NCBI GenBank assembly: GCA_947683625.1
Contig: CANTUR010000166.1
Location: 7,085,001-7,149,000 of the forward strand
From: Mallotus nudiflorus
Lineage: Eukaryota; Streptophyta; Magnoliopsida; Malpighiales; Euphorbiaceae
Length of the DNA stretch: 64,000 nucleotides
Direction of reading: 5' to 3'
A program made the translations under genes and the position numbers. Positions 13,279-26,800 of this stretch are shown piece after piece. The notes under the pieces are model-generated. The model did not search any database. It saw only the letters and a list, made by a program, of their open reading frames with translations, and had not been told where the DNA came from. Within the stretch, counting starts at the first letter, position 1. Each line of letters begins with the position of its first letter.

Positions 13279-13385
13279 AATTGATGAATGTGGTTTATCT
13301 CCACTGACTGTTGAGGCACTTATAGCAGTTGTTTGCATTCAAATGGCCTGGGTGCAAGAGGCTACTTTGTCTGTTTGCCTTGAGG
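13279..13385 (+). pseudogene. DEAD-box RNA helicase exon (Q motif), copy 2
   Basis: Identical to 7459-7565 through the tandem duplication, with the same acceptor and donor. This is the copy that sits in the complete Helitron. If the Helitron were transcribed from its CT-rich leader (12560-12650), this exon could splice to downstream exons. The dsRNA-binding-like exon starting at 17293, behind an AG acceptor, is one possible partner, but no transcript evidence is available here. Confidence 0.75.
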
Positions 13386-16300
13386 GTATGTTAGTTGTGG
13401 CTTTTGTTCCATTATCAATTTTGCAAATTATTTGTAGCAATTTAGTCCATCATTTTATGACTCAGTATGTAGTAGAACCTTTGTCTATCACATGGCATAA
13501 TCTTTAAATTTTAATACCCTAGGCATTCTTTTGAAGATGCTATATGCTAAGCAAAGGTGCAAAACCCTCACTTGAAAAAGTGCAACACTTTTTGTTCATA
13601 TCTTATTTAGAATTGATCTTATTTTCCCTCTCTGTTTCTTTTCACTTTTTTTTTAAAAAAAATTCAGCATGTCTTATGCAAGTGTCCTTTATGCGGTTTT
13701 TAATTAAGATTTTTTGTTGTTTTTGTTTTCCTTTTTTCCCTTCAAAATTATTTTCCTCAAGCCAATGGTTCGCTATGATGATTGAATGTTTTCTTTGCGA
13801 TGTTTGTGATTATTAAATTACATTAACACTAGTAGAAGGAAAGAAATGAGCCTTTTAATTTGCTTTTTTTTTTTTAAAGAGAAAAGTAAGATCAGGATAA
13901 AAAATGAACTGTGATTTGTTGTTGGTGCATATTAAATTTTCGGACTAGAGAATGTTTTATGGTTGTTGATGGTTCAGTCTAGTTTTGTTTGATTGTTCTA
14001 TTTTCTTCGATGTTTTTTCTTTCAATCTGCAAAATTTTTCCATGTATTTTTTGACTCAATGAAATAGTACATTGTTTTTTCATATTAAATGTTTCGACTT
14101 GCTTTGTATTTTTTTGAGTTTTTTTTTGACAATTTTTATGTTGTAAAATATTTATATAGTTACTAAGTTGACAGATTATTTGTGTTTAATTGTTCTTAGC
14201 GATTAATTTAAAGAGGTCATTATTTTTTCCATTTGGTTTTTTGTTAGATAATTTGATTATCTTTCATTTGCAAGATGGTTAGTGCATTTTTTCAATATGA
14301 ATTTGGCATTTTTTTCATATGGCCTACAATTATGTTTATTCTTAGTATGAATATGATTTTTTTTTTTCTTCTTTGTTTTTTTTCCACTTTTTTTTTTTTT
14401 TTTTAAAAGAAATTTATACAGCATGTCATTCTAACCTGCTAACCTCAACATATGTTTTTTATGTTTTTTTCGTTTTGTTTTTATTCTAATTTTGTTTTCC
14501 CTTTTTCCTTTAAATTTATTTTTCCCAAGCCAAAAGTTAGATTTGATTATTGGCCAAAAAATTAGTTTTTTTTTTTTTTTTAAAAAAAGACCATGGAAAA
14601 AATATAATGTTGATTGTTATTGGAGTAGCTTGAACTTTCAAATTTTAGAAATAAGTGTTTTTATGTTTGGTGTTAGTTCAATATGATTTTATTTGATTGT
14701 TTTGTTTTTTACAGTATGCTTTTTCTTTTAATCTGGACAATTTTCCATGTATTTGCTAATTCAATTAAATATTTCATTGTGTTTTCATATTAAATGCTAA
14801 GGCATTATGCTATGTATAATATTTTTTTCTTCTCTATCATCTCTTTATTTTATTTTTTTTGTTTTTCTTTGCATATAATGTGTTGATTGTGTTTTTTTTA
14901 CTGGCTTTGCATAATTGTTTTCTAAGTTGTTCATTTTGTTTCAGCTTATGGTTCTATTGTTGTTTTTAATTAGTTCTTTCGCATAATATTAAAAAATATA
15001 TTTAACTTTATTATTCCTCAATTTTTTTTAATTGTAGTTTTTCCCTTGACTTTGTTTTTCACCCTGATTATTTATTTTACGTGCTGATATACTTTTGTGA
15101 TTATATTAATATATAAAATTATTTTTCTCTTCTGCATATTTTTAGAAAAAAACTTATCAGGTTCTATTTCTATGTTTGTTTTACCTCCTCTCTCCCATTT
15201 TCTCTTCCTTCTTACCGTTTATTCTTCCTTGGTTTTTTCCTTAAAATTTGATTTTGCTTTGCCATCTTATATACACATTGTAATTAATTATAGTTTACAT
15301 GAAGTTATGTAGGATAACTAATTTATCATCATTTAAGTGTAATGTATTTTTGAATATATATTTTGTTTTTTTCAGAACAAAACTTCATGTGATATTGCAA
15401 GTGATTTTATTTTCAAAAACATTTGATTAGCTATTTTATGATTGTATTGCTGTTTTGATTAGGAAAAAATATAATTTAATTTTCTAAGCTAGAAATTTTT
15501 TTTTTTTTTAAGTTTGCCATGTTTAATAACACATTTGTTAATTAGGGCTATTAATCCAAATAAACTTATTTCTGATTATAGTTTTTATCTTTTTTTTTTT
15601 ACTATGAATAAGCTGATAATCTTTGTATTTTTTTAATATTTTCCTATTATTGGTAATTTTAGTTGGATAACTTTCCTATTAATAATTTGGATTTTTTCCC
15701 TTATAATCTTGCGGACATTATTTAAAATATTTGTATGTTTGAATTCATAATGATTTGTTTTTTTTGTTGTGACATTGTTCTATCCACATTATTTTGATCT
15801 CCCTTTAAATAATTTTTTATTTTTTTGCATAAATTATAAGTTGCATTCATTTAAATATGGCCAATTGTTAGATGAAACAGTTTAAAATCTATATTTTAAT
15901 AGACTATTTAGATTTACTTAGGATACAAATATAAATCTACATTAAATGTGTTGTGCAATTGTGATATAAGAGCAAGATTTAGGATATCCTTCTATAATGA
16001 TTTACTGGCCCTGTTTCTAATTTTGTATGTTTGTGTCATTATTCTATTTATAGAATTTTGATCTTACTTGAAATAAAAATTTATAATTTTACATATAACA
16101 CTATATCCATTCATCAAGATATAGTCAAGTGTTTGTTGAAACAGCCGATGATATATATTTTAATGAAATATATTTTAATGAACTGTATAGATTTATCTTG
16201 GATACAAATTTACTCTTGAATTAAATGTTTTTTTTCATTTTTTATTTGAATTGTCATAATTTCATATTTGCCCCTAAATAGAAAGAGACCATTTAACATT

Positions 16301-17289
16301 TTTCGACTATTTGATTCTTCACCTATAAATATGGTTAAACCATCATAAATGAAGTCATCCAATTCTGCCTTATTCTTTTTATTTCTTGGCTAATTCATGA
16401 GACTACTTGGTAAGTTGTTTAGTTCATTAAATGTTTCTTCTTTTTATTATTTTCATTCTCCAACCTTCTTTACTACAAATATGCATATTTAGACAATTAT
16501 CCATACTTATATGTCATGTTTTATATTCTTTTCCATATGTTTTTCTTTAGCAATTCAGAAATCCTATTTCATTTGACTTGATTTTGAAATATTTTTTCAA
16601 ATCTCATGTTGTATATATGTTGTTGGTATTAAAAAATTTTTCTATTGCCTCTAGAAAATATTTAAAATAGTTACATCATGATTATCATATCAAGGCTATA
16701 AAAAAAACCTATTTATTTTGTTTGCCTAAATAAATAAAAAGAAATTATATGTTCACCTTGACTTTTGATTTTAACCTATAACTGAGTTTTTTTTAGATCA
16801 ATTTGCAACAAATGATCTTTAAAAAAACAAAATAAACTTATTTGGTTTTATTTTAAAAAAATTAATATTTTACCTATCCCTTTTTTACATCAATAAAAGT
16901 TTTTTTTTCCCTGGTTGATCTAGTTTTACAATTCTGCAATCTATATGGTGGGTTCTTAATTTTTTAAAATAGTTGGAATGTCAAAGAAAAAAATGATAAA
17001 AATAGTTATTTTCACCATAGCAACAAAGCTGAATATCAAAAAAATCTATATTGAATTAATTATACTTTTTCTTATATTTTTTGCCCAATTTTTAGGTTAC
17101 TGTTTTTGTTTGGTTTCAATAATGATCCACCAACTACCATATTGTTGTTCATTGTTATTATGGTTACATATTTATTGTTGAATTTTTATTGTTTTTCTAA
17201 TTTATCATTAGTTACTTTCAAGTAATTGTGTGTAGTTATGAAATATGATATTCTAAAATTTTAATTTTTTTAAACCTTTTTTAAAATAG
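13386..17289 (+). other. T-rich intron-like Helitron interior
   Basis: About 3.9 kb of strongly T-rich plus-strand sequence with long T runs. ORFs such as 13544-13816, 14492-14686 and 15097-15312 encode Phe/Leu-rich low-complexity peptides and match nothing. It resembles plant intron sequence between captured exons. Confidence 0.6.
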
Positions 17290-17468
17290 GTCATGGCTGT
17301 TATTAAGATTCCTATTTCTTTTATCTTTGAATATATTTTGGGTCAACTTGGGCTTCCTGCACCCACCTATGATTAACAACAAACTAAGGGTTCAATATAC
17401 ACATGCATTGTATACTATCCTTATGAAGATGGAAATGGAAACATACATGTTTCCTACATTGTTGGAAT

Positions 17469-17473
17469 GAGTC
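17469..17473. repeat. Target-site duplication of solo LTR C, left
   Basis: GAGTC here against AAGTC at 20945-20949, 4 of 5 bases identical. Confidence 0.65.
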
Positions 17474-17723
17474 TGTAATAATCCGATATTTTTAAATATT
17501 TTTATACTGTATCAGGATATGCAGTATTAATAATTTTTAAGATATATTTGATTATTTAATTATTTTGTTAATAATTAACGTTATTTACGTTTATTTAAAG
17601 TTTTCTACGTAAAAATTTTCCCGAGACCTATTATTTTGGGAAATAATATCTAAATAATAATTTATTTATTAATTTTAGTTTATTTTATTAAATTGCATGG
17701 TTTCATGCATAATTAAAAATTTG

Positions 17724-17838
<115 letters not shown>

Positions 17839-18028
17839 GATTATTAGGGTTTAATATTTAAATTATATATAAATATATTGTAATTTTTATTATTATATGT
17901 TGTGTGTGTGTGTATATATATATATATATAATTATTTATATAATATAATAATTTGTGGTGTGTATGTATTTTGTATATTATAAAGTTATTGTATTTAATA
18001 TAAAGATATATTAATGTGTGTGTATATA

Positions 18029-18036
18029 TATATAAA
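18029..18036 (+). promoter_or_regulatory. TATA box of LTR copy C
   Basis: TATATAAA followed after about 27 bases by CTACCCCTCCCC, a pyrimidine patch typical of plant core promoters. Copy B has TATAAA on the minus strand at 39449-39454 just before its own GC-rich leader, which supports the orientation assigned to the family. Confidence 0.55.
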
Positions 18037-20142
18037 CCTAAGAAATTACAAAGTCTACCCCTCCCCCTCTCTTCAACCTCCCGACGCCCTCACCCTCTCC
18101 CTTCACTCTGCAACTCCGATCACAAGCTATCAGTGTGCCTCCTGGAGTGCTGCCTCCCTCTCCAGCTGCTCCGCCACCTCCCACCATCTTCTCCGGCAGC
18201 ATAACATGCTGGTTTGGCTGGAAATCCAAGAGATTTCTTCTCCTCCGTTCAACCACTTTTCGGTCACCAAATCTGGTAATTTCGGTGTCGTTGAGCTCCT
18301 AGAAATCCATAGAAGCCAATTCCAAGATTCCTTTAGCTTTAAAACTCGATTTGGTAAGGATTTGAACTTAATTTCAATTTCGGCTATTTTCGTTTCTTAA
18401 TTTTTTTAAACTTCGATCTTAGAGATTCAAGCTAAATTTCTTCACAAAAGTTTCTTATCTTAGCTCAATTTACATCCTAGAATTTTTGTGGAATTTTTGG
18501 AATTTATTTTTATTTTTGTGAATTTTTTATTATTTTATTATTATTTTCTAATTTTTGTAAATTAAGTAAATATTGAAATTGTGATTTTTGATGTTTATGG
18601 TGGTTTAAAATAATTATAGAATTTAATTTATAATTTTTGTGATTTTTTTGTAATTAATATAATTTTATTTAGTTTATGTGAATTTTGGAAATTTAGGTTA
18701 AATGTGTATTTTGTTAAAATTAATTGGTTAATTGAGTATAATTATTGATTTTATTGAATTATATGTTAAGAAAATAATTTTAGATCAATTATATAATTTT
18801 TAGTGAATTTTTGAATAATTATAGTATATTATGTGAATTTCTATTTATTAGGGGCATTTTGGTAATTTGGTAGTAATATTAGTTGAATATTAAGTTAAAT
18901 TGATTTTAATAATTATTTGAGGTATAAAAATGATTTTTTACAAATTATTTACTATTTTTAACTAATTAAAACTATTTTTTGAAAATTATTTTTAAATTAT
19001 ATATAATATACTATTTTTGTAAATAAAATGGATTTTTAGTAATTTTTAGTTCGTTTTTGGATTAATTAAGTAATTTGGAATTATAAAATTAATTTTCATT
19101 AATATTGGTGTATTTGTCAAGTTATTATCGATTTTTAATAATATTATATTAATATTAGGGTTTTTAAGTAATTATCGGTAAAATAATTATTTTTAATGTT
19201 TAAATATTTAAATTGCTATATTTTGGTATATAAAGGGTATTTTTGATATTTTTTTGGGAATTTTTATGTATTTTGTGTATATCTTGCAAATTGTGAATCT
19301 CGGTTGGTGGAATTATAGTTTGGGAATCCGACCGAGGAGTGATGTAGATATTTGTATTCGAAGTGTGTTTTCTTGTAGGACCGACTCTAATTTTTAGGTA
19401 GAGAGATGTCCATTTTATAGAGGAGGTTCTGTTGAATTTTTAGTAGAATTTCCATAAAACATGACATTCGGTCAAATCCTTATTCTTTGTCTGTGTTTAG
19501 AATTTTAGATCGAGTTTCTAGAAATTAAGTTAGATTTATTATAATTTCGTATTAATATTTTATTTGTTAGTTGCGTTGAGACTGAGGCCTAGTGGACTAA
19601 GCTCGTCGGACCCGTCTCGCGGAGCACACAACTGTGAGTTGTTATTTTATATATACGTGTATTTAGGTTGCATGTTTTTATAACTGTATGTTTTAATTGT
19701 ATGAATTATGCATAAATGATTTAATAAACACTTAAGTATATATTTAGGTATACTTTTAGTATATTTTTTATATATCTTGAATTAAGTGCATGTTTTACCT
19801 TTAATTTATACCTAAGTTGTTTTTAAGTATATATATGGTTTATTTTTAGTTTATTTTATAATTGAACTGAATTTATCTGACATATATATACTCGAAATAT
19901 ACTTAGTTTATTTTTGGTATATTTCTAGTATATATATATGGTTTATATTGCCATTTAAATTAATTATTTTACAAATGTATGAGTTTATTTTAATGAAGGA
20001 TATCAATAGAACGTGCTACCTAGTGGGCAGCACTAGGACCGAGTACGTACCGATACGAAAATAGAATTTAGGTTAAATTACTAACCTATTGGTGAATTAT
20101 GACTTGTTGATTGATTTGATTGATGTGAGATGTGATTTGAGA

Positions 20143-20191
20143 GTGTGATTGCTGGAGCTCGATTGATCAAGTGTCTCGGGGCCAATCACAC
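20143..20191. other. Conserved hairpin in LTR copy C
   Basis: GTGTGATTG and CAATCACAC arms, perfect 9-bp stem, total span 49 bases as in copy A. The loop contains GGAGCTCG and GTGTCTCGGGGCC. Confidence 0.6.
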
Positions 20192-20915
20192 TAACAATTA
20201 GATTGTTGTAGCTTGGTTGACTTAGTGTCTGAAGGTCAATCTACTGTCCATATGGAATAAGTGAAATTTATTTGGAATAAGCGAGCCTCTATGGCTAGAG
20301 TGTTGTCTAAAACTATTTGAGGTTACGATCATTTAGGGTTCTATTTGATCCTTCATAAACTAATATTTTTCAATACTATGTATAAAGTGATTTCAGCATC
20401 TGTGTGTATTTGTCTGTATATATATTTATTATATATATTCTGTTGAGTGTCTGCATTTGACATTTAGTCATGCATGTATATATATTATAACAATTCACTC
20501 AGTGAGGTCTGACTCCCCCCCCCATTGATTTCTTTTTTAGGAGAGTCTTCATCCTTATACCTCAGTAGTAGGCCTATATGCCGAATTTCTTCCGCTCCGG
20601 CTTTATTATGTAAATTGCTTACCTGAGTTTTATTTTATATTCTAGACACTGCAGTAGTGGTTTTAGTGAGTTGTATTTATTATATATGTATGAGATTTAA
20701 ATTTCAAAAGTTTAAACCGAAAGTTTGTACTTAAAGATTTTATTATATATATGAGATGAAATTTATTTTATTAAATGAGTTGATGAATTATTATTTTACT
20801 TTTGAGATTTAATTTCCGCTGCATAATATTTTATTTATTTTATTATATTGCATACTTTATTTTTAAGGCTTGCTATGGGTTCCGGATTCGAAAGAATTCT
20901 CGTTTTCTAGCGCCG

Positions 20916-20943
20916 GTCATGACCCCCTGTTTTGGGTCATGAC
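20916..20943. other. Terminal hairpin of LTR copy C
   Basis: GTCATGACCC and GGGTCATGAC form a perfect 10-bp stem around an 8-base loop, ending one base before the LTR terminus. It therefore lies in the region that integrase would handle. Copy B has the same structure with one mismatch, and copy D a decayed one. Confidence 0.65.
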
Positions 20944-21226
20944 AAAGTCACACTTCTGTTGAAGATGCAAAAAATGGTTCATGGGCAATAGATCACTTAA
21001 AAGCAATCTATGATTTGGATGTAATTGACTTCGAACATAAGGAATTAGCAATTTTGAAAATTAATTTTGAACCAACAAATGATGAATTCCAATTTCTTCG
21101 TGTTGCATATAATAAATTATTTGGCCTGTACGTTTCCTTGCTTAGAAAATATCAAAAGACGAAAAAAGTATTGAAGAAGATCAAAGCAGCAATTGTTGGC
21201 GTGAACATGTAGCTAATCTGATGTTT

Positions 21227-21400
21227 GTTGTTTTTTGGGTTTTGAACTTTTTACTGTCTGGTGTCTTCAGTGATATGCATGTGCATTTTGTATAAACCAA
21301 CTATTTAGCATAACTAATCCTTATATATTAATGTTGAATGAAGCTGAATTAAAAATAGTCAAGTTTTTTCCCTGCCTTTCAAGTGGTTCCCCTTATCCTC
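21227..21400 (+). repeat. Helitron-internal repeat 'B', left copy
   Basis: Around 170 bases (TGTCTTCAGTGATATGCATG, CATTTTGTATAAACCAACTA, TTTCAAGTGGTTCCCC) recur at 44262-44417. The left copy directly follows the stop codon of the dsRNA-binding-like frame, and the right copy follows the RPA-like gene, so both sit where a 3' UTR would be. Confidence 0.75.
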
Positions 21401-22973
21401 TTTTTTCCTTCAGTCTTTTGTTCATACAATTACAGTATATGTATTCCTTTTTTAACTGGGAAAATAAAAGAACAAAGTATCCAATCCTAAAAAAGTGAAC
21501 AATAACAATTTTAAAGTCTTAAATATGAATTAAAAAATTATTGTTTAAGTTTTCATGTATTTGGGGACTTTAAAAAATGACGTCGCTAATTTGTATGACC
21601 ATAAAAAAAATTGAAGTGGTTGTTTATTTGGAAAGTCCAAAGAAACACGAGTGGTTTGTTATTTTTAAGATGATTTTTCCCTTAATAAATTAAAAAAATT
21701 TACATATTATAATCTATAAAATTTGTCCAAGGTCTTATTTGAGAATATCATATATTGTTTCTTAGAAAAATGAATTTTTAAAATATTCATTAAATGATTT
21801 TTCATTTTTTGTTGTTTATATGGTAAAGGTTAATTATTAATTCATAAAAACTGAATCTTTTAAAAATAATTGATATTTTATGTAATATATATATATATAA
21901 TTTATTTTCATTGTATATAAAAATAAAACTAAATTATTCTTATGATTTGCAAAAAAATTAAAATCTATGTATATATGTTAGTTGTCATGATAATTCTACA
22001 TGATCAATAACATCAATATATAACTAACTATCAATATCTTTCTAACTATATAACTAACTAACTAACTACATATCTATATATATATATATATATGAATTTA
22101 TTATTGCTTAAAGAATTGTCTTTCTATGGTATTTTTTTTTTTGGATATTTATTGTTATACTTGCGGTTAAATTAAATTATAACTTATTATTGATTAATTA
22201 CAAAGTGATTTATGTTTGAAGTAGCCAACTAATTATCGAAATAAAATTATAATTATTTATGTCTATTTGTCATTTAATTATGCCTTCATGTTTATTAATA
22301 AATTCTTTTTCATTTGAAATATTCTTCTGTTATGCAATTATTTAATTCTGGATTTTTTTTGTTAGACGACTTTGAAATTATTTATTTAACACATAAGTTA
22401 TTTATTTTTCAGGTGATAGACATTCTAACTAGTTTTTTTGACTTTGTTCTTTTTTATTTGCATCGTCGGTCAATCAAGATTATTTTCTAGTACGCAATGT
22501 TGTTTTACTTTTTTAAAATACAAATTAAAATTATTTTGAATAGATTTTCAATTGTTATTTATTTATCTTTTTAAACATTCATAGGGATAGAGCTCATGGA
22601 AGGATTCAATTGAGACTCATTAAATAACGAACAACTTTTTGATGTTGACATCCAAATTAATAAAAATTTTAAAGGTAACATTATAATATTTAAATACTTT
22701 CCATACTACTGAATGAGAAAAAAACTAAAAAAAAAACTTTATTATGTTTGCTTTAAAACCAGCTCATTTGTGTTCTACAAGTTACAATCATGTTGATCAT
22801 TCGACAATAAACAACTCGATTGCTAATAATTTCAACTGCTAATGCTGATTTCAGCTTAGTTGAAGTTCCAATTACATGTACATACACAACTAACTCAATG
22901 ATTAATTTAAACAATTTTATACTTTATTTGGTATGCCATGCAACTTTAATTCCTTTTGCTAAATTAGGTCACC
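21401..22973. other. AT-rich Helitron interior without genes
   Basis: No coding sequence recognised. Short CTAA repeats near 22060 and a (TA)n run at 22077-22093. Confidence 0.6.
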
Positions 22974-25900
22974 ATGAAGAATTTTAAAATTTTCAATTAT
23001 CTAATACAAGAAGGCGAATTTCATCTTCTTTTTCCAATCAAAAATCACAAACTATCCAACTGGAGGAACTTCCAACACATGAACGATTTTTGGCAAATAA
23101 TATATACCTTAACCTTCATCCCATATTTAAAAAAAAAAAAAAAACTACGCTATATTATTTGAATATTTCTTCAATTAATAATATCATTTTTTCTTTAGGA
23201 AATTACCTAAAAAAATCAGACATTGGATCACCTAATAACCAACATACATATTGTGGAGCCTTACATTGGGGCACTGAATGTAGCTGAAGTTTGTCAAATG
23301 GTAGGAAAAAAATTATCATCTTTGTTGTAAATAAGGTAAAATTAAACTACTTGCTTTGCTACCAACCTTGTCTTTTCTCGATGACTTACTATAAAGTAAT
23401 GGAAACCCGATGTCCTCAAAATTTAAAAAAAATATACGATTATACAACTCAATGTTTGCATTTTCATCCATGGGTGGAAAAATACATTATGAAATAAATA
23501 AAAAACCAGGGCCTTATATCTTTAAAATATGTGGACAAAATCATCACATGATAAGTTCTTTGCTGACCGTTGATTGTGAAAAACCAAAATTTGCATAGCT
23601 ATACATAAATGACAGAGAATATGAAATCAATAATTGAATGTCTTCATTTTTGGATAGTGAATCATCAAAAAATATAAATTCAATGATTGTAACTGGTTTA
23701 ATTAAAATGTTTGGTGTTAATATAATTTCAAACTCATTTAGGATGGTTAGAGATAGATTTAAAGAAAATGATCTATTGCATATAAAATTGAGGTTGCTAG
23801 ATAAAAGAATTCAAGATAATGTACAATATTCTAATCCTTCGTATTTAGAAATAACTGGTTTAATTGTAGGAGATTTTGGATTATATGATAAAAATAGAGA
23901 TATTATTGTTGAGCATAAATCTGGACAATTAAAATAGATTAGTGTTTTACATCCAAGTCTTATGTCAATGCAATATCCAATTTTATTTTCTTATGAAGAA
24001 GATGGTCATAGAATTGATATTGAATATGTAAACAATGATAGTTTGAGAAAATGTGGGAGAAAATATGTTATAATGCGAGAATATTATGTATACAGGCTTT
24101 AACAAAGATTATTAGAGGTGGTTATTTATTATAACATCATATCGTTGATGCATTTTCATGTGTTGAGGAAAAAGGATTGGATTTTATCAAGCGTAAACAA
24201 AAAGAAGTAGGATCTGAATTAAACATAAGCATAAAAAATGTAGTACATAAAGGCATTCAAAATTCTAATGACATTGGAAAATCTATTATTATATTACCTT
24301 TATACAGGTGATATATGATTGAATATTATCACGATGCTATGACTATATGTAAATTTTATGGTCATCTTGATTCATTTATAACATTTACTTGTAATCCATT
24401 ATAGCCAGAAATCCAACATATGCTAGACTGTATTAGACGTCAAAAACTAGATGACAGACCTGATATTATTAGTCTTGTGTTCAAAGTTAAACTAACATGT
24501 TTGATTGATGGAATTAAAAAAAAATAAACACTTTGGTAAAACAGTTGCTCTCATATACATAATAGAATTTCAAAAGAGAGGACTTTCACATGTTCATTGT
24601 TTAGTGTGGTTAGATAATGATAATAAATCGAGAACTTTATTAGATATTGATTCTATAATATTTGCTGAACTTCTAAGTTTATAAACTAAACATGAAGCAT
24701 ATCATTTAGTTTCAAAATTTATGGTTCATGGTCCATATGGTGTTTTATATCCATCTTCCCTATGCATGAAAAATAACAAATGTTTAAAATCTTATCCAAA
24801 AAAATATCAACCAGAGACATTTATTGATTTTAATGGTTTTGCTATACATAGACAAACAAATAATGGTAGGTTTACATTAAAAAATAATGAAAAAAATAGA
24901 CAATCAATTTATTATGCCGCATAATAAAGAACTAATTAATAAATATGAAGATCATATATGTGTTGAATATTGTTGTTGAACAATGATGGTTAAATATTTA
25001 TTTAAGTATATAAGTAAATGAACTAATAGGATTCATGCAATAATTCACAATTATGGAAGAGAAATGGAAAAAATTAATAATGAATAAAAAAATGTTATTG
25101 ATGAAGTTAAAGAATACTTACAGTGTCATTATATTTCTCCATGTGAAGCAACATTACGTTCATTTAAATTTCCTATACATCACAAAGAACCAATTGTTGA
25201 AAAATTAGTCTTACACTTAGAAAAAAATGAACTAAATACTCTTTCATCTTACAAATAATTTAAGCCACATTGTTAACAATTCAAACTATACACGAACAAT
25301 GTTTACTGAATGGATGAATAAAAATGTTATACATGATGATGGAAAAACTTTAACTTATGTTGAATTTCCTACAAAATGGGTTTAGCAATCTCGAGACAAA
25401 ATATGGACTAGGTGAAAACAAGAGAATTGTATTGGTAGAATAGCATATATACATCCAAGTTCTTAGAATTATATTATTTAAGAATGCTTTTAAATATTGT
25501 TAAAGGACCTAAAACATATGAAGATATTAGAACAGTTGATGGAATTTTACATCCTACATTTCATTTTGCATGTAGTGCTTATAATTTATTAGGATATGAT
25601 ATTGAATGGATTAATGCATTAGCAGAAGTCAATTTACATGCGACATCTTATCAATTACGTCATATATTCATTGTTCTTATTCTTTTTTATGAAATTGGAG
25701 ATCTTAGAAAACTTTTTGAATTATTTTGGAAGAATTTTATTGATAATATTCTTCAAGAGTTAAATTAAACATTAGAAATTTCATCCACATCTATTTCAAA
25801 ACAATATTTGAGAAATAAAGTTTTGAAAGAGCTTGAAAAATATTTAATAAAAATTGTTCTTCATTATCAAATTTTGATTTGCGACAACCTAATAATTTTG

Positions 25901-26800
25901 ATAATTGTGATATTAACAATAGATTTTTGATTGAAGAATTAAATTATGACGTTGAAGAATTAAAACAAAAACATGAATTATTATTACAATCCTTGAATAA
26001 TGAATAATTTATAATGATGTAATTGACGTTGTTGATTGTAATAATGGAGGGTTATTTTTCATTTATGGATATGGAGGAACTGGTAAAACACATTTATATA
26101 AGACTGTCATATCATGTTTAAAATCAAAAGGCAAAATAGTTTAGTTGTTGCTTCATTAGATATTACATCATTGTTATTATCTGGAGATAGAATTGCACAT
26201 TTTAGATTTAAAATACCTTTAAATCTGAATGAATATTCATCATGTGAAATTAAAAAAGGAACACAACTTACTAAATTGATAGAAGAAAACTCTAAATTAT
26301 TTTAAAGTTTTTAATAGATCATTTAGAGATATTTTATGTAATTCAAATAACGATAGACAATCGAAACCATTTATCGAAAAAACTATTATATTAAGATGTG
26401 ATTTTAGGCAAATTTTGCCTATTGTATTAAATAGTAATAAAGAAGATATTATAAATGCATTGATAAAACATTCTAGTTTATGGAAATTTTTAAAAAATTT
26501 ATAAACTAACAATCAAATGTGACTATCATTAACAATAAATAAGAAAATTCTATTAATGATAATTGAATTAGGTTTGAAAGTTATTGAGGTAGCTATTCTT
26601 ACTCGTCTATTGCAGTGAAAAAGTATTTATACCTTGAATAATTCTTTCATATCATGATAATAAATGACCATTTATATTAAAAAAAAGACAATTTTCAATA
26701 AGAATTTGTGATTTTAAGATAATAAATAAAAGCCAAGGCCAAACATTAAAACAAGTTGGATTGTACTTACATGATAATATTTTATCCTACGACCAATTAT
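22974..26800 (+). pseudogene. Helitron RepHel gene, N-terminal and main part (decayed)
   Basis: RepHel nicks, copies and unwinds Helitron DNA for rolling-circle transposition. Blocks in order: a Cys-containing N-terminal section (DIGSPNNQHTYCGALHWG, 23217-23272); the GPYIFKICGQNHHMISSLL block (23510-23570); LHPSLMSMQYPILFSYEEDG (23946-24005); DAMTICKFYGHLDSFITFTC (24330-24392); the HUH metal site as FQKRGLSHVHCLVWL (24570-24614), both His present; the two-tyrosine motif KYLFKYISK (24991-25017); helicase start GPKTYEDIRTVDGILHPTFH (25506-25565); Walker A GYGGTGKTHLYKT (26067-26106); FRQILPIVLNS (26404-26436); and NKSQGQTLKQVGLYLHDN (26722-26776). Many stops and frameshifts break it. The gene stops at 26800 because Athila is inserted and resumes at 41593. 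Motifs are seen directly; function is from the family. Confidence 0.93.
26796..26800. repeat. Target-site duplication of Athila element, left
   Basis: ATTAT, matched exactly by 41593-41597. With one copy removed the Helitron helicase frame is continuous across the site. Confidence 0.9.

Larger units (their letters stand above)
9662..15481. repeat. Tandem duplication, unit 2 (5820 bp)
   Basis: Second unit of the tandem repeat. It continues directly into the rest of Helitron 1 at 15482. Relative to unit 1 it lacks about 20 bases near 10129, gains about 30 bases near 10594, and lacks part of the T-rich tract near 12810. From 13001 to its end I could find no difference from unit 1. Confidence 0.95.

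Noticed and set aside
18014..18400. 128-residue ORF in the leader of LTR copy C
   Set aside because: It starts in the TATA region upstream of the likely transcript start and has no domain. The homologous part of copy D is in a different frame and sequence.
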